Of a DNA stretch of 64,000 nt, positions 1 through 8,750 are shown piece by piece (position 1 is the stretch's first letter; each line of letters starts with the position of its first letter). A model generated the notes under the pieces. That model saw nothing but the letters and a program-made list of their open reading frames with translations, was not told where the DNA came from and made no database searches. The stretch covers positions 5,828,001 to 5,892,000 of the forward strand of contig NZ_CP108549.1 in NCBI RefSeq assembly GCF_036010325.1. Direction: 5' to 3'. The position numbers were made by a program, and so were the translations under genes. The DNA comes from Streptomyces sp. NBC_01210. Its GTDB lineage: Bacteria > Actinomycetota > Actinomycetes > Streptomycetales > Streptomycetaceae.

Positions 1-1065
1 GTGCTCGCGCTGGCCGTCGCCGTCGCACTCACCTCCGTGGTGCTGCTCGCCTCGGGCCGCAACCCGTTCGAGCCGTACAGCCTGATGATCGAGAACGCCA
101 GTTACGTCGACGTACAGGTCCTGATCATCAACCAGGCCGGTACGTACTACCTGGCGGCCCTCGCCGTCGCCATCGGCTTCCGGATGAACCTCTTCAACAT
201 CGGTGTCGACGGCCAGTACCGGCTCGCCGCGATGGCGGCCGCGCTGGTCGGCGCGCGCGTCGACCTGGCGGGCCCGCTGCAGATCGCGCTGATCGTGCTC
301 GTCGCGATGCTGACCGGCGCCTTCTGGGCCGGTATCGCGGGCATCCTCAAGACCACCCGCGGAGTGAGCGAGGTCGTCTCCACGATCATGCTCAACGCCA
401 TTGCCACCAGCCTGATCGCCTGGCTGATCCTGCCGGCCAACCTCGGTGTCCAGCCGGAAGGCTCCAACGACCTGACGACCGGCGAAATCCCGGAGTCCGG
501 CTGGTTCCCGGGCCTGACCATGGGTGACGGCGGAGAGATCTACGGCTTCACGTTCGTCGCCTTCGCGCTCGGCATCGTCTACTGGTTCGTCCTCAACCGC
601 ACCCGCTTCGGCTTCGATCTGCGCGCCACCGGCGCCAGTGAGAGCGCCGCCGCGGCCTCCGGTGTCGACGCCAAGAAGATGATCCTGACCGCGATGCTGA
701 TCTCGGGTGCCGTCGCGGGTCTGGCCGGTATGGCGACACTGCTGGGCGACACCCACACGTACAGCCTCAGCTTCCCGACGGGAATCGGCTTCACGGGCAT
801 CACCATCGCCCTGCTCGGCCGCAACAACCCGATCGGCATCTTCTTCAGCGCGCTGCTCATCGCCTTCCTGGACAAGGCGTCCGCGACGCTCGACCAGCAC
901 GGCTACGAGAGCGAGATCGCCACGATCATGCAGGGCCTGATCGTGATCGCGGTCGTCGTCAGCTACGAACTCGTCCGCCGCTACGGGATCCGCCGCCAGC
1001 AGCAGAAGGTGGGCGACGAGCTCGCCGCGGCAGCCCGCAAGAACCGTGAGGAGGTGGCGGCGTAA
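1..1065 (+). CDS. Nucleoside ABC transporter permease (BmpA-type system), 5' end outside window
   Basis: This is an inner-membrane permease of the BPD_transp_2 family that, with a BmpA-like lipoprotein and an ATPase expected just upstream of the window, imports nucleosides. The visible 354 residues contain about nine hydrophobic segments and the family signature around residues 60-70 (FRMNLFNIGVDGQ). Reading is open from base 1, and the visible N-terminus starts inside the first membrane helix, so the true start probably lies a few tens of bases upstream. The stop TAA shares its last base with the ATG of the next permease, which shows translational coupling. The sugar/nucleoside family is certain. 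Nucleoside specificity is inferred from the cytidine deaminase and thymidine phosphorylase that follow. Confidence 0.9.
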   Translation: MLALAVAVALTSVVLLASGRNPFEPYSLMIENASYVDVQVLIINQAGTYYLAALAVAIGFRMNLFNIGVDGQYRLAAMAAALVGARVDLAGPLQIALIVLVAMLTGAFWAGIAGILKTTRGVSEVVSTIMLNAIATSLIAWLILPANLGVQPEGSNDLTTGEIPESGWFPGLTMGDGGEIYGFTFVAFALGIVYWFVLNRTRFGFDLRATGASESAAAASGVDAKKMILTAMLISGAVAGLAGMATLLGDTHTYSLSFPTGIGFTGITIALLGRNNPIGIFFSALLIAFLDKASATLDQHGYESEIATIMQGLIVIAVVVSYELVRRYGIRRQQQKVGDELAAAARKNREEVAA

Positions 1066-2327
1066 TGAGCACCAGCACGGTCTCCGCAGTGAGCGCGGCA
1101 CCCAAGAAGAGCGCCCGCCGCAAACTGTCCACCCCGGTCGTCCTGCTGATCATCGCGGGTGCGCTCGCCCTGGTCTCGCTGGTACGCATCCTCAGCGGCG
1201 CCGAGGATCTCACCTCCGTCGGCCAGGTCTCCGGCGCGCTTCAGCTCGCCATCCCGATCGGTCTCGCCGGCCTCGGCGGCCTGTGGGCCGAGCGTTCGGG
1301 CGTGGTCAACATCGGTCTCGAGGGCATGATGATCCTCGGCACCTGGTTCGGCGCCTGGGCCGGCTACCAGTGGGGTCCGTGGACGGGTGTCGCGGTCGGC
1401 ATCCTCGGCGGCGCGCTCGGCGGTCTGCTGCACGCGATCATCACCGTCACCTTCGGTGTGAACCACATCGTCTCCGGTGTGGCCATCAACATCCTGGCCG
1501 TCGGCGTCACCCGCTATCTGTCCAACTTCACTTTCGCCGAGGCCCCGGGCGGCTCCTCCAAGCAGTCCCCGCGGATCGATCCGATCACCTCGATCACGAT
1601 TCCAGGGCTGTCGGACTGGATGAAGGATCTGCAGGGCAAACACTGGTTCTTCATCTCGGACCTCGCCGGTGTCATCGGCGGCCTGGTGACCAACCTGTCG
1701 CTGCTGACCGTCGTCGCGCTGCTGCTGATCCCGGCCACCACCTGGATCCTGTGGCACACCGCCTTCGGTCTGCGGCTGCGCTCCTGCGGTGAGAACCCGG
1801 TCGCCGCCGAGTCGCTCGGCGTCAACGTCTACAAGTACAAGTACATCGCCGTCGCCGTCTCCGGCGGTCTGGCCGGCCTCGCGGGCGCCTTCCTGGCGAT
1901 CGTGTCCACCGGCATCTACCAGGAGGGCCAGACCGGCGGCCGCGGCTATATCGGTCTCGCCGCGATGATCTTCGGTAACTGGATGCCGGGCGGCATGGCG
2001 CTGGGCGCCGGTCTCTTCGGCTTCACCGACAGCCTCAAGCTGCGCGGCGGTGCCGAGAACGTCCACGCGATGCTGCTGCTGCTGGCGATCCTGCTGGTGC
2101 TGGTCGTCATCTGGCAGCTGTACAAGAAGAAGTACGTGCCCGCGGTGATCTCGGCGGCCGCCTCGGCCCTGCTGTTCGCCTGGTACCTGCTGACCAACGA
2201 GGTGCCGAGCCAGTTCGTGGACGCCGCTCCGTACATCACCACGCTGCTGGTCCTGGCGCTGTCCGCACAACGGCTCCGGATGCCCAAGGCTGATGGCATG
2301 CCGTACCGGAAGGGCGAAGGCACGTGA
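1065..2327 (+). CDS. Nucleoside ABC transporter permease, second subunit
   Basis: A 420-aa BPD_transp_2 permease that should pair with the preceding permease as a heterodimeric channel. It has an N-terminal helix near residues 23-45, the conserved stretch GLWAERSGVVNIGLEG near residues 75-90, and two extra hydrophobic segments at the C-terminus (about 345-400). The C-terminal extension makes it longer than its partner, as is usual for the second permease in BmpA-type systems. Its start overlaps the previous stop by one base, and its stop overlaps the GTG of cdd in a GTGA tetranucleotide, so importer and deaminase are one operon. The substrate is inferred to be nucleosides. Confidence 0.92.
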   Translation: MSTSTVSAVSAAPKKSARRKLSTPVVLLIIAGALALVSLVRILSGAEDLTSVGQVSGALQLAIPIGLAGLGGLWAERSGVVNIGLEGMMILGTWFGAWAGYQWGPWTGVAVGILGGALGGLLHAIITVTFGVNHIVSGVAINILAVGVTRYLSNFTFAEAPGGSSKQSPRIDPITSITIPGLSDWMKDLQGKHWFFISDLAGVIGGLVTNLSLLTVVALLLIPATTWILWHTAFGLRLRSCGENPVAAESLGVNVYKYKYIAVAVSGGLAGLAGAFLAIVSTGIYQEGQTGGRGYIGLAAMIFGNWMPGGMALGAGLFGFTDSLKLRGGAENVHAMLLLLAILLVLVVIWQLYKKKYVPAVISAAASALLFAWYLLTNEVPSQFVDAAPYITTLLVLALSAQRLRMPKADGMPYRKGEGT

Positions 2328-2716
2328 CGGCGGCGGTCGACTGGGACGCTCTGCGCGAGCGGGCGCGTGAGGCCATGTCGCACGCGTACGCCCCCTACTC
2401 GGGCTACCCGGTCGGCGTGGCCGCTCTCGTCGACGACGGCCGCACGGTAGTCGGCTGCAACGTCGAGAACGCCTCGTACGGGCTCAGCCTGTGCGCCGAG
2501 TGCGGTCTGGTCTCCCAGCTCCAGGCGACGGGCGGCGGCCGGCTGACCCACTTCACCTGCGTGGACGGCCGGGGCGAGAGCCTGGTGCCGTGCGGCCGGT
2601 GCCGTCAGCTGCTGTACGAATTCGGCGGCCCCGAGCTGCTTCTGGAGACCCCGGACGGGGTTCTCCCGCTGTCCGAGATGCTGCCGCAGGCCTTCGGGTC
2701 GGGGCATCTGCGCTGA
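2324..2716 (+). CDS. cdd: Cytidine deaminase
   Basis: A 130-aa homotetrameric-type cytidine deaminase that converts cytidine and deoxycytidine to uridine and deoxyuridine in the cytosol. The zinc site is complete: LCAECG (about residues 52-57; Cys ligand plus the proton-shuttling Glu) and PCGRCRQLL (two Cys ligands). The NVENASYG substrate loop lies just before it. Length is normal for the family. The GTG start overlaps the permease stop by 4 bases, so it is the last gene of the import operon. A strong hairpin follows within 5 bases of the stop, separating it from deoA. Confidence 0.95.
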   Translation: MTAAVDWDALRERAREAMSHAYAPYSGYPVGVAALVDDGRTVVGCNVENASYGLSLCAECGLVSQLQATGGGRLTHFTCVDGRGESLVPCGRCRQLLYEFGGPELLLETPDGVLPLSEMLPQAFGSGHLR

Positions 2717-2720
2717 CACC

Positions 2721-2749
2721 GCGGCCCTCCCGCCCGCCGGGAGGGCCGC
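2721..2749 (+). terminator. Intrinsic terminator after cdd
   Basis: Two 12-base arms (GCGGCCCTCCCG and its complement) flank a 5-base loop, followed by a pyrimidine-rich stretch CTCCTCTTTC. It ends the transporter-cdd operon just before the deoA promoter region. Confidence 0.75.
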
Positions 2750-2778
2750 TCCTCTTTCGCATCCCTCTCTCCATCCCT

Positions 2779-2790
2779 CTATGCGCGTAG
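2779..2790. promoter_or_regulatory. Nucleoside-regulon palindrome upstream of deoA
   Basis: CTATGCGCGTAG, one base from the perfect palindrome CTACGCGCGTAG found before add, deoC and pnp. The flanks extend the symmetry to 16 bases (2777-2792). It lies 38 bases before the deoA ATG, between the cdd terminator and the Shine-Dalgarno, where a repressor would block the promoter. The binding protein is not identified. Confidence 0.7.
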
Positions 2791-2828
2791 AGTCGCGCGT
2801 ACGCACTTCATTTGCCGGAAGGAATCCC

Positions 2829-4106
2829 ATGGACGCCATCTCCGTCATCCGCACCAAGCGGGACCGAGGCGAGCTGAGCCCCGAGCAGATCGACTGGGTC
2901 ATCGACGCCTACACGCGCGGTGAGGTCGCCGACGAGCAGATGTCGGCGCTGGCGATGGCCATCCTGCTGAACGGCATGAACCGTGCGGAGATCACCCGCT
3001 GGACGGCCGCGATGATCGCCTCCGGCGAGCGGATGAACTTCGACGCGCTGTCCCGGCCGACCGCCGACAAGCACTCCACGGGCGGCGTCGGCGACAAGAT
3101 CACGCTGCCGCTCGCGCCGCTGGTCGCCGCATGCGGCGCGGCCGTCCCGCAGCTGAGCGGCCGCGGTCTCGGCCACACCGGCGGCACGCTCGACAAGCTC
3201 GAGTCCATCCCCGGCTGGCGGGCGCTGCTCTCCAACGAGGAGATGCTGCACGTCCTCGACACGACCGGCGCGGTGATCTGTGCCGCGGGCGACGGCCTGG
3301 CCCCCGCGGACAAGAAGCTGTACGCCCTGCGGGATGTCACCGGCACAGTCGAGGCCATTCCGCTCATCGCCTCCTCGATCATGTCCAAGAAGATCGCCGA
3401 GGGCACCGGCTCGCTGGTCCTCGACGTCAAGGTGGGCACCGGCGCCTTTATGAAGACCATCGAGGACGCCCGCGAACTGGCCTCCACCATGGTCGCGCTG
3501 GGCAGCGACAGCGGCGTCAAGACCGTTGCGCTCCTCACCGACATGTCGACCCCGCTCGGCCTGACCGCGGGCAATGCCCTCGAGGTCCGCGAGTCCGTCG
3601 AGGTCCTCGCGGGCGGCGGCCCGCAGGACGTCATCGACCTCACCGTGGCCCTCGCCCAGGAGATGCTCGTCGCTGCCGGTATCAAGGACGCCGACCCCGC
3701 GAAGGCACTCGCCGACGGCTCCGCGATGGACGTCTGGCGCCGCATGATCGCCGCGCAGGGCGGTGACCCGGATGCCGAGCTCCCGGTAGCCCGCGAGCAG
3801 CACGTGATCACCGCCCCGTCGTCGGGTGTCCTCACCCGCCTCGACGCGTACGACGTCGGCGTCGCCGCCTGGCGTCTCGGCGCGGGCCGGGCCCGTAAGG
3901 AGGACCCGGTCCAGGCGGGCGCGGGCATCGAGATCCACGCCAAGCCCGGCGAGCCGGTGACCGCGGGCCAGCGACTGCTGACCCTGCACACGGACACCCC
4001 GGAGAAGTTCGAGTACGCCCTGAAGCCCCTGGAGGGCGCGTTCGACATCGCCCCGTCGAACACGGAGTTCACCCAGAACCCGATCGTGCTCGACCGCATC
4101 GCCTGA
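2829..4106 (+). CDS. deoA: Thymidine phosphorylase
   Basis: A 425-aa pyrimidine nucleoside phosphorylase that splits thymidine/deoxyuridine with phosphate to give the base and deoxyribose-1-phosphate. The family signature SGRGLGHTGGTLDKLE (about residues 112-127) and the phosphate-binding KHSTGGVGDK (about 80-89) are intact. The C-terminal PYNP domain with PVQAGAGIEIHAK is present. I chose ATG 2829 because GGAAGGAAT lies 5 bases upstream. An in-frame ATG at 2781 would sit inside the operator palindrome. The gene has its own operator and is closed by a hairpin at 4117-4146, so it is monocistronic. Confidence 0.96.
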   Translation: MDAISVIRTKRDRGELSPEQIDWVIDAYTRGEVADEQMSALAMAILLNGMNRAEITRWTAAMIASGERMNFDALSRPTADKHSTGGVGDKITLPLAPLVAACGAAVPQLSGRGLGHTGGTLDKLESIPGWRALLSNEEMLHVLDTTGAVICAAGDGLAPADKKLYALRDVTGTVEAIPLIASSIMSKKIAEGTGSLVLDVKVGTGAFMKTIEDARELASTMVALGSDSGVKTVALLTDMSTPLGLTAGNALEVRESVEVLAGGGPQDVIDLTVALAQEMLVAAGIKDADPAKALADGSAMDVWRRMIAAQGGDPDAELPVAREQHVITAPSSGVLTRLDAYDVGVAAWRLGAGRARKEDPVQAGAGIEIHAKPGEPVTAGQRLLTLHTDTPEKFEYALKPLEGAFDIAPSNTEFTQNPIVLDRIA

Positions 4107-4116
4107 CCCCACTCGT

Positions 4117-4146
4117 TCGGCGGGCCGATGAGAATCGGCCCGCCGA
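4117..4146 (+). terminator. Intrinsic terminator after deoA
   Basis: Perfect 13-base arms (TCGGCGGGCCGAT and its complement) around a GAGA loop, 11 bases after the deoA stop. Confidence 0.75.
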
Positions 4147-4200
4147 GCGGTCCACAGAGCAGGGCATATCCGCCACTGCGACGGGACGGGGACATGGGCC

Positions 4201-4551
4201 ATGGGCCGACGACCGGGTACCACGATGAGTTCTGGACGCCGGGGCAGTCTCCTCCGTGTGGACGCCACACAACCGATCATCCTGCGCATCGCGGGGAGAG
4301 TGTCTCCGGCCGATGTGCCGCGCCTGTGCGCGGAGTTGAGCGCGCGGCTCAGGGGCGCCGACGTCGCCGCCGAGGTCACCGAGGTGATCTGTGACCTCGG
4401 CGGGCTCACCCATCCCGATCTGGCCGCCGTCGATGCTGTGGCCCGGTTGCAGCTCACCGCCCGCCGGCTCGGCGGTCGGATACGGCTGCGCGATACCGGG
4501 CCGGAGCTGCGGGCCCTGCTCGATCTGGTGGGCCTCGGCGAGGTCGTCTAG
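4201..4551 (+). CDS. STAS-domain protein
   Basis: A 116-aa cytoplasmic protein that is almost entirely one STAS domain (anti-sigma factor antagonist fold). The stretch from IILRIAGRVSPADVPRL through EVICDLGGLTHPDLAAVDAVARLQL follows the beta-alpha pattern of the fold. The usual phosphorylatable Ser/Thr of SpoIIAA-type antagonists falls in the loop after CDLGGLTHPD, where Thr is the only candidate. This protein may therefore act by interaction rather than classic phosphorylation. Starts at ATG 4201 or ATG 4225 are both possible. It stands alone between deoA and a convergent ECF sigma gene, so any partner is unknown. Confidence 0.7.
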   Translation: MGRRPGTTMSSGRRGSLLRVDATQPIILRIAGRVSPADVPRLCAELSARLRGADVAAEVTEVICDLGGLTHPDLAAVDAVARLQLTARRLGGRIRLRDTGPELRALLDLVGLGEVV

Positions 4552-4584
4552 ATCTTGCGCTCGGACCCCGCGCTCCCGTGACGG

Positions 4585-5565
4585 TTACGCCTCCAGCCGG
4601 TCCGGCAGCTCGAAGAGCGGAAACCAGCGCTTGGTGTCCAGGAAGAAGTCCATCCCGCCGACCATGCCGTCCCTGACCTCCAGGACGATCAGGGCCCACG
4701 GCTCGTACCCGTCGCCCGTCCGGCTCGGGTGGTAGTGCGCGAACGCCGGAGAGCCGTTGGCCACGGTCGGGACCAGCTTCGAGCCCCGGCAGACCTCGCC
4801 GACACCGAGCATCCAGCCCACGATGTCGTCGTGGCCGCGCAGCCACAGGTCGTAGGGCGGCATGGACATGGTCGCGTCCTCGTGGAGCAGCGCCGTGAGC
4901 GCCTTCATGTCGTACCCCTCGAAGGCCGCGACATAGCGGTCGAGGAGCTTCTTCTGCTCTTCGTCGAGTGGGTCCGCCGCGTCCGCCGCGGCCGGCTCCG
5001 ATTCGGCGAGCGTCGCCCGCGCCCGCTGCAGCGCGCTGTTGACCGAGGCCACCGTCGTACTCAACAGCTCGGCCACCTCGCTCGCCTTCCACGCCAGCAC
5101 CTCGCGCAGGATCAGCACCGCTCGCTGCTTGGGCGGCAGATGCTGCAGCGCGGCGACGAACGCGAGCCGGATGCTCTCCCGCTCCACCGCGGTCTCGGCA
5201 GGGTCCGCCACGGACGGCAGCACCCGCCCGTCCGGCACCGGCTCCAGCCAGGTGATCTCCGGACGGGCGTTGAGCTGCGCCTGGGCCACGGGCGTAGCAG
5301 ACGTGAGGTCCATCGGCCGGGCCCGGCGGTTGCCCGCATTCAGCATGTCGAGGCAGACGTTCGTCGCGATGCGGTAGAGCCATGAGCGCAGCGAGGACCG
5401 CCCTTCGAACTTCTCGAAGCTCCGCCAGGCGCGGACCATCGTGTCCTGTACCGCGTCCTCCGCCTCGAAAGCGGAGCCCAGCATGCGGTAGCAGTAGCCG
5501 GTCAGCTCCCTGCGGTGCTGCTCCAGCCTGGATTCCAGGTCCTGTGTCGTTGCCAGATCACTCAT
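4585..5565 (-). CDS. ECF RNA polymerase sigma factor with SnoaL-like C-terminal domain
   Basis: A 326-aa group-IV sigma factor. Region 2 is recognisable from about residue 20 (LTGYCYRMLGSAFEAEDAVQ) to SSLRSWLYRIATNVCLD. Region 4 (LPPKQRAVLILREVLAWKAS) follows after an about 50-residue linker. The last about 120 residues (LDRYVAAFEGYDMKALTALL onward) form a SnoaL-like/NTF2 domain, a build known from SigG- and SigJ-like ECF groups lacking a classical anti-sigma factor. The extra domain is thought to control activity in such proteins. No anti-sigma gene is adjacent. ATG 5565 follows a GGGGTG motif at good spacing; GTG 5574 is the alternative. The target regulon is unknown. Confidence 0.88.
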   Translation of the reverse strand: MSDLATTQDLESRLEQHRRELTGYCYRMLGSAFEAEDAVQDTMVRAWRSFEKFEGRSSLRSWLYRIATNVCLDMLNAGNRRARPMDLTSATPVAQAQLNARPEITWLEPVPDGRVLPSVADPAETAVERESIRLAFVAALQHLPPKQRAVLILREVLAWKASEVAELLSTTVASVNSALQRARATLAESEPAAADAADPLDEEQKKLLDRYVAAFEGYDMKALTALLHEDATMSMPPYDLWLRGHDDIVGWMLGVGEVCRGSKLVPTVANGSPAFAHYHPSRTGDGYEPWALIVLEVRDGMVGGMDFFLDTKRWFPLFELPDRLEA

Positions 5566-5633
5566 CGGGTCCACCCCTGTCGCCCATTGGCCCCAGCTCT
5601 TCGGAACCTACAGGAGGGCACTGACAATGGAGC

Positions 5634-6350
5634 TCACGTTCCGGGCTTGCGCCCGTAGACGTACACGTCGTCGCCGTTCTTCAGAAGATTCCAGTATGCC
5701 TTCGCATCCGCGGGGCGCATGTTGACGCAGCCCCCGGAGCCGGGCGGGTTGTACATCGACTTCGTCGTGGAGTGGAAGGCCTGTCCGCCGTCGAAGAACT
5801 GCGAGTACGGCATCCATACGTCGTAGAGCGTCGACCAGTGTCTGATGCTCCGCTGGTAGATCTTCTTCGAGCCGGTACGGGTCTCGGTGCCGTTCTTGCC
5901 CGTGCGCACCGGCACCGGGCCGTACTTCAGCTTCTTGCCGTCCTGGATCCAGGTCAGCTGGCGAGTGAGGTCCACGCAGGCGATACGGCCCTTGTTGGTC
6001 GGGCACCTGCCCGCCTTGTTCGGGGTCTTTCCGGCCGCCCGCTGCTGGAGGATCGTGTTCATGGTGCGCCAGGTGATCTCGCCCGCGTACCCGATGGTCG
6101 GCTTGATGCCGTGCCAGCCCTGGAAGGTCCGGATCGCCTTGCAGTCGGCCGCCGACTGCTTCCCGTCCACCGGGCGGCCCAGGAACTTCTCCACCTGCTT
6201 CTGGTACGGGCCCGTGGACGTCGTGCACGACGCCGCCTGCGCGGGCGCGCTGCCCAGTGCCATGGTCAGCGGAACCACCAGTCCGGTCAGACCGAGCACG
6301 ACGCCTGCTCGTCTGCGGTGTGTACCCCTCGTCATGCCCCTCACAGCCAC
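5634..6350 (-). CDS. Secreted L,D-transpeptidase with peptidoglycan-binding domain
   Basis: A 238-aa exported protein. An Arg-rich n-region, a hydrophobic core (VVLGLTGLVVPLTMALG) and an APAQAA-type cleavage region form a signal peptide. Residues after this give a PG_binding_1-like module (KFLGRPVDGKQSAADCKAIRT). The YkuD domain then carries the catalytic motif SGGCVNM and an upstream AFHSTTKSMYNPPG, so the active-site Cys and His are present. It should form 3-3 cross-links or anchor proteins in the wall. GTG 6350 has GGAGGGGAG 5 bases upstream; ATG 6335 is an alternative. A second, lipoprotein-type L,D-transpeptidase occurs at 47459. Confidence 0.88.
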   Translation of the reverse strand: MAVRGMTRGTHRRRAGVVLGLTGLVVPLTMALGSAPAQAASCTTSTGPYQKQVEKFLGRPVDGKQSAADCKAIRTFQGWHGIKPTIGYAGEITWRTMNTILQQRAAGKTPNKAGRCPTNKGRIACVDLTRQLTWIQDGKKLKYGPVPVRTGKNGTETRTGSKKIYQRSIRHWSTLYDVWMPYSQFFDGGQAFHSTTKSMYNPPGSGGCVNMRPADAKAYWNLLKNGDDVYVYGRKPGT

Positions 6351-6441
6351 CAACTCCCCTCCGTGCACAGCGCAGTTGCGATATGCCTGCCCGTTGGACG
6401 CACGCCGGGGAGTTGGAGTTGTGCGGATTTCTGTGTTTATT

Positions 6442-7725
6442 TCAGCGCTGGGCCGCAGCGAGCACCAGCCGGTGCTCGGCCCGCGCCACCCGGGTGCCGT
6501 ACAGCGTGATCGATACGACGCCGAGGACCGCGAGCAGCCCCAGCAGCACCGTGCCCGCCCAGCCGCCGGAGTGGAAGGCGACCGCGCCGAGCGTGCCGCC
6601 CGCGCTGCTGCCCAGGTAGTACGCGGACTGGTAGAGCGCCGATGCCTGAGCGCGGCCCGTCTTCGCCGTACGGCTCACCGAGGACGAGGCGACCGCGTGG
6701 CCCGCGAAGAAGCCCGCGGTGATCAGGACCAGGCCGAGCAGCACGGCGGGCAGCGAGTCCGCCAGCGAGAGCAGCAGCCCCGCGGTGGTGGTGGTGACCG
6801 CCAGGTAGAGCGCGCCACGGCGGCCGAGCCGGGCGACGAGCTTTCCGGCCGCGGCGGAGGAGACCGTACCGACCAGATAGACCAGGAAGATCGAACCGAT
6901 GACGCCCTGGGGGAGGTTGAAGGGCGCCTCGACCAGGCGGTAGCCGATCACCGTGTAGACCGCGCCGAAGACGGTCATGAACAGCGCGCCGATCGCGTAC
7001 AGCCGCAGCAGCAACGGGTCGGCCAGATGGCCGCGGACCGTCTTCGCCAGGGCGCGCGGGTTGAGCGAACCGGGCGTGAAATTACGGGCCTTGGGGAGCA
7101 TGGCGCGGAAGACCAGCGCGCACACCAACGCCAGCACGCCGACCGCGGCGAGCGCCGCACGCCAGCCCCACAGCTGTGCCACCCAGCCGGTGACGATCCG
7201 GCCGCTCATACCGCCGATGCTGTTGCCCGCCACGAACAGGCCGATCGCGGCGACCAGCGCCTTGGGCCGTACCTCCTCGGCGAGATACGCCATCGCCGAC
7301 GCCGGCAGACCGGCGAGCGCCGCACCCTGCACGGCGCGCAGCGCCACCAGCCACTCCAGGCTCGGCGCGAACGGCACGAGCAGCCCGACCACGACGGCGA
7401 CCGCGAGGGACGCGGTCATCACGGTGCGCCGCCCGAAGCGCTCCGAGAGGGCGCTCATCGGCAGTACGCACAGGGCCAGCGCGCCCGTCGCGGCGGAGAC
7501 CGTCCAGCTGGCTGCGCTCGCGCTCACGCGGAAGCCGGCGGAGACGGCGGGCAGCAGCGCCTGCGTGGAGTAGAGGAGGGCGAAGGTGGCCACACCGGCG
7601 GCGAAGAGCGCGAAGCTCATGCGGCGGTAGCCGGGACCGCCGGGGGCGAGGAGCGCGGGGGAGGGCGAAGGGGACGGCGAGGCGGCGCCCACGGTGGTGG
7701 GCGCCTTGGTACTGGCAGGAGGCAT
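6442..7725 (-). CDS. MFS transporter, YnfM-like
   Basis: A 427-aa major facilitator with about twelve hydrophobic segments. The motif-A stretch ALSERFGRRTVM lies in the loop after the second segment of the first half. The N-terminal 30 residues are a Ser/Pro-rich cytoplasmic tail. It resembles the YnfM/AraJ-type drug-efflux branch, but no substrate can be read from the sequence. It is transcribed divergently from a LysR regulator with only 62 bases between the start codons, so the LysR protein very likely controls it. No clear Shine-Dalgarno precedes the ATG, and the leader is probably very short. Confidence 0.88.
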   Translation of the reverse strand: MPPASTKAPTTVGAASPSPSPSPALLAPGGPGYRRMSFALFAAGVATFALLYSTQALLPAVSAGFRVSASAASWTVSAATGALALCVLPMSALSERFGRRTVMTASLAVAVVVGLLVPFAPSLEWLVALRAVQGAALAGLPASAMAYLAEEVRPKALVAAIGLFVAGNSIGGMSGRIVTGWVAQLWGWRAALAAVGVLALVCALVFRAMLPKARNFTPGSLNPRALAKTVRGHLADPLLLRLYAIGALFMTVFGAVYTVIGYRLVEAPFNLPQGVIGSIFLVYLVGTVSSAAAGKLVARLGRRGALYLAVTTTTAGLLLSLADSLPAVLLGLVLITAGFFAGHAVASSSVSRTAKTGRAQASALYQSAYYLGSSAGGTLGAVAFHSGGWAGTVLLGLLAVLGVVSITLYGTRVARAEHRLVLAAAQR

Positions 7726-7730
7726 GCGTC

Positions 7731-7750
7731 AAAAGTAGGCCGCCACTTTT
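7731..7750. promoter_or_regulatory. Inverted repeat in the MFS/LysR divergent promoter
   Basis: AAAAGT-N8-ACTTTT, an exact 6-base inverted repeat and the only AT-rich dyad in the 62-base gap. It is the likely LysR binding element for the divergent pair, although it does not have the textbook T-N11-A spacing. Confidence 0.45.
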
Positions 7751-7787
7751 CATGCGTCCAATGCATGGAATCGCAATAATCGTTCCC

Positions 7788-8750
7788 ATGGTGCATCAAC
7801 ACAGCTCACAGCCTCGGCTGTCACCAGGCAGTTACGAAGAATACGCACAGGACACAGCGCTGCTGCTCGCTCCGCGGCTCGCGTACTTCGCCGGGGTCGC
7901 CCGACACGAGCATGTGACGCGAGCCGCGCAGGAGATGGGTGTCCCGCAGTCCACGCTGTCGCGGGCGATCGTGCGTCTTGAACAGGACCTGGGGGTCACC
8001 TTGTTCACCCGCAAGGGCCGTACGGTGTCGCTGACCCCGGCCGGCCGTACCTTCCTCACCTCCGTGGAGCGGGCCCTGGCGGAGGTGGAACGGGCGGCGG
8101 AGTCGGTGCAGGCGGACGCGGATCCGAGCGCGGGCAGGGTCGCGTTCGGCTTTCTGCACACGATGGGCTCCGAGACGGTGCCGGGGCTGATCAGGGCCTT
8201 CCGCGCCGACCATCCGCGTATCCGCTTCACGCTCGTCCAGAACTACGGCGAGGCGATGATCGAGGGCCTGCGCGCGGGGGCCCTCGACCTGTGCCTGACC
8301 TCGCCGGTCCCGGACGCTCCGGACTTGGTCGCCCGCCGCCTGGACGAGCAGCGCCTGCGGCTCGTGGTCCCCGACGACCACCGCCTCGCGTCCCGCAAAC
8401 GCATCAGGCTGGCCGAGGCGGCGGACGAGACGTTCGTGACCCTTGAACCCGGCTACGGCCTGCGGCGCATCACGGACGACCTGTGCGCGGAGGCGGGCTT
8501 CACACCGCGGGTCGCCTTCGAGGGCGAGGAGGCGGAAACCCTGCGCGGCCTGGTCGCGGCGGGCCTGGGCGTGGCTCTGCTGCCACCCCCTGCGGTGGCG
8601 CGCCCGGGCGTGGTCGAACTGACGGTGACGGCACCACGGGCGGTACGGGAGATCGGCGTCGCCTGGCTGGACGGCCACCCGGACACGGCGCCGGTGGCGG
8701 AGTTCAAGAAGTTCCTGCTGTCCAGGCGGGGGCGCTTGCTGCCGGAGTGA
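7788..8750 (+). CDS. LysR-family transcriptional regulator
   Basis: A 320-aa LysR regulator with an about 30-residue N-terminal extension. The winged HTH runs over about residues 35-95 (HVTRAAQEMGVPQSTLSRAI, then RLEQDLGVTLFTRKGRTVSL). It is followed by the two-lobed effector domain, including the VAFGFLHTMGSETVPGLI start and the AAGLGVALLPPP hinge element near the end. ATG 7788 is chosen because upstream in-frame ATGs would place coding sequence over the shared promoter. It is divergent from the MFS gene and probably activates or represses it in response to the exported compound. The effector is unknown. Confidence 0.92.
   Translation: MVHQHSSQPRLSPGSYEEYAQDTALLLAPRLAYFAGVARHEHVTRAAQEMGVPQSTLSRAIVRLEQDLGVTLFTRKGRTVSLTPAGRTFLTSVERALAEVERAAESVQADADPSAGRVAFGFLHTMGSETVPGLIRAFRADHPRIRFTLVQNYGEAMIEGLRAGALDLCLTSPVPDAPDLVARRLDEQRLRLVVPDDHRLASRKRIRLAEAADETFVTLEPGYGLRRITDDLCAEAGFTPRVAFEGEEAETLRGLVAAGLGVALLPPPAVARPGVVELTVTAPRAVREIGVAWLDGHPDTAPVAEFKKFLLSRRGRLLPE

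Noticed and set aside
2781..2828. N-terminal extension of DeoA from ATG 2781
   Set aside because: The ATG is part of the operator palindrome. The internal ATG 2829 has a good Shine-Dalgarno and gives the normal family N-terminus.
6442..7725. Possible involvement of the MFS transporter in nucleoside uptake
   Set aside because: The sequence resembles drug-efflux YnfM-type transporters and the promoter lacks the nucleoside palindrome.
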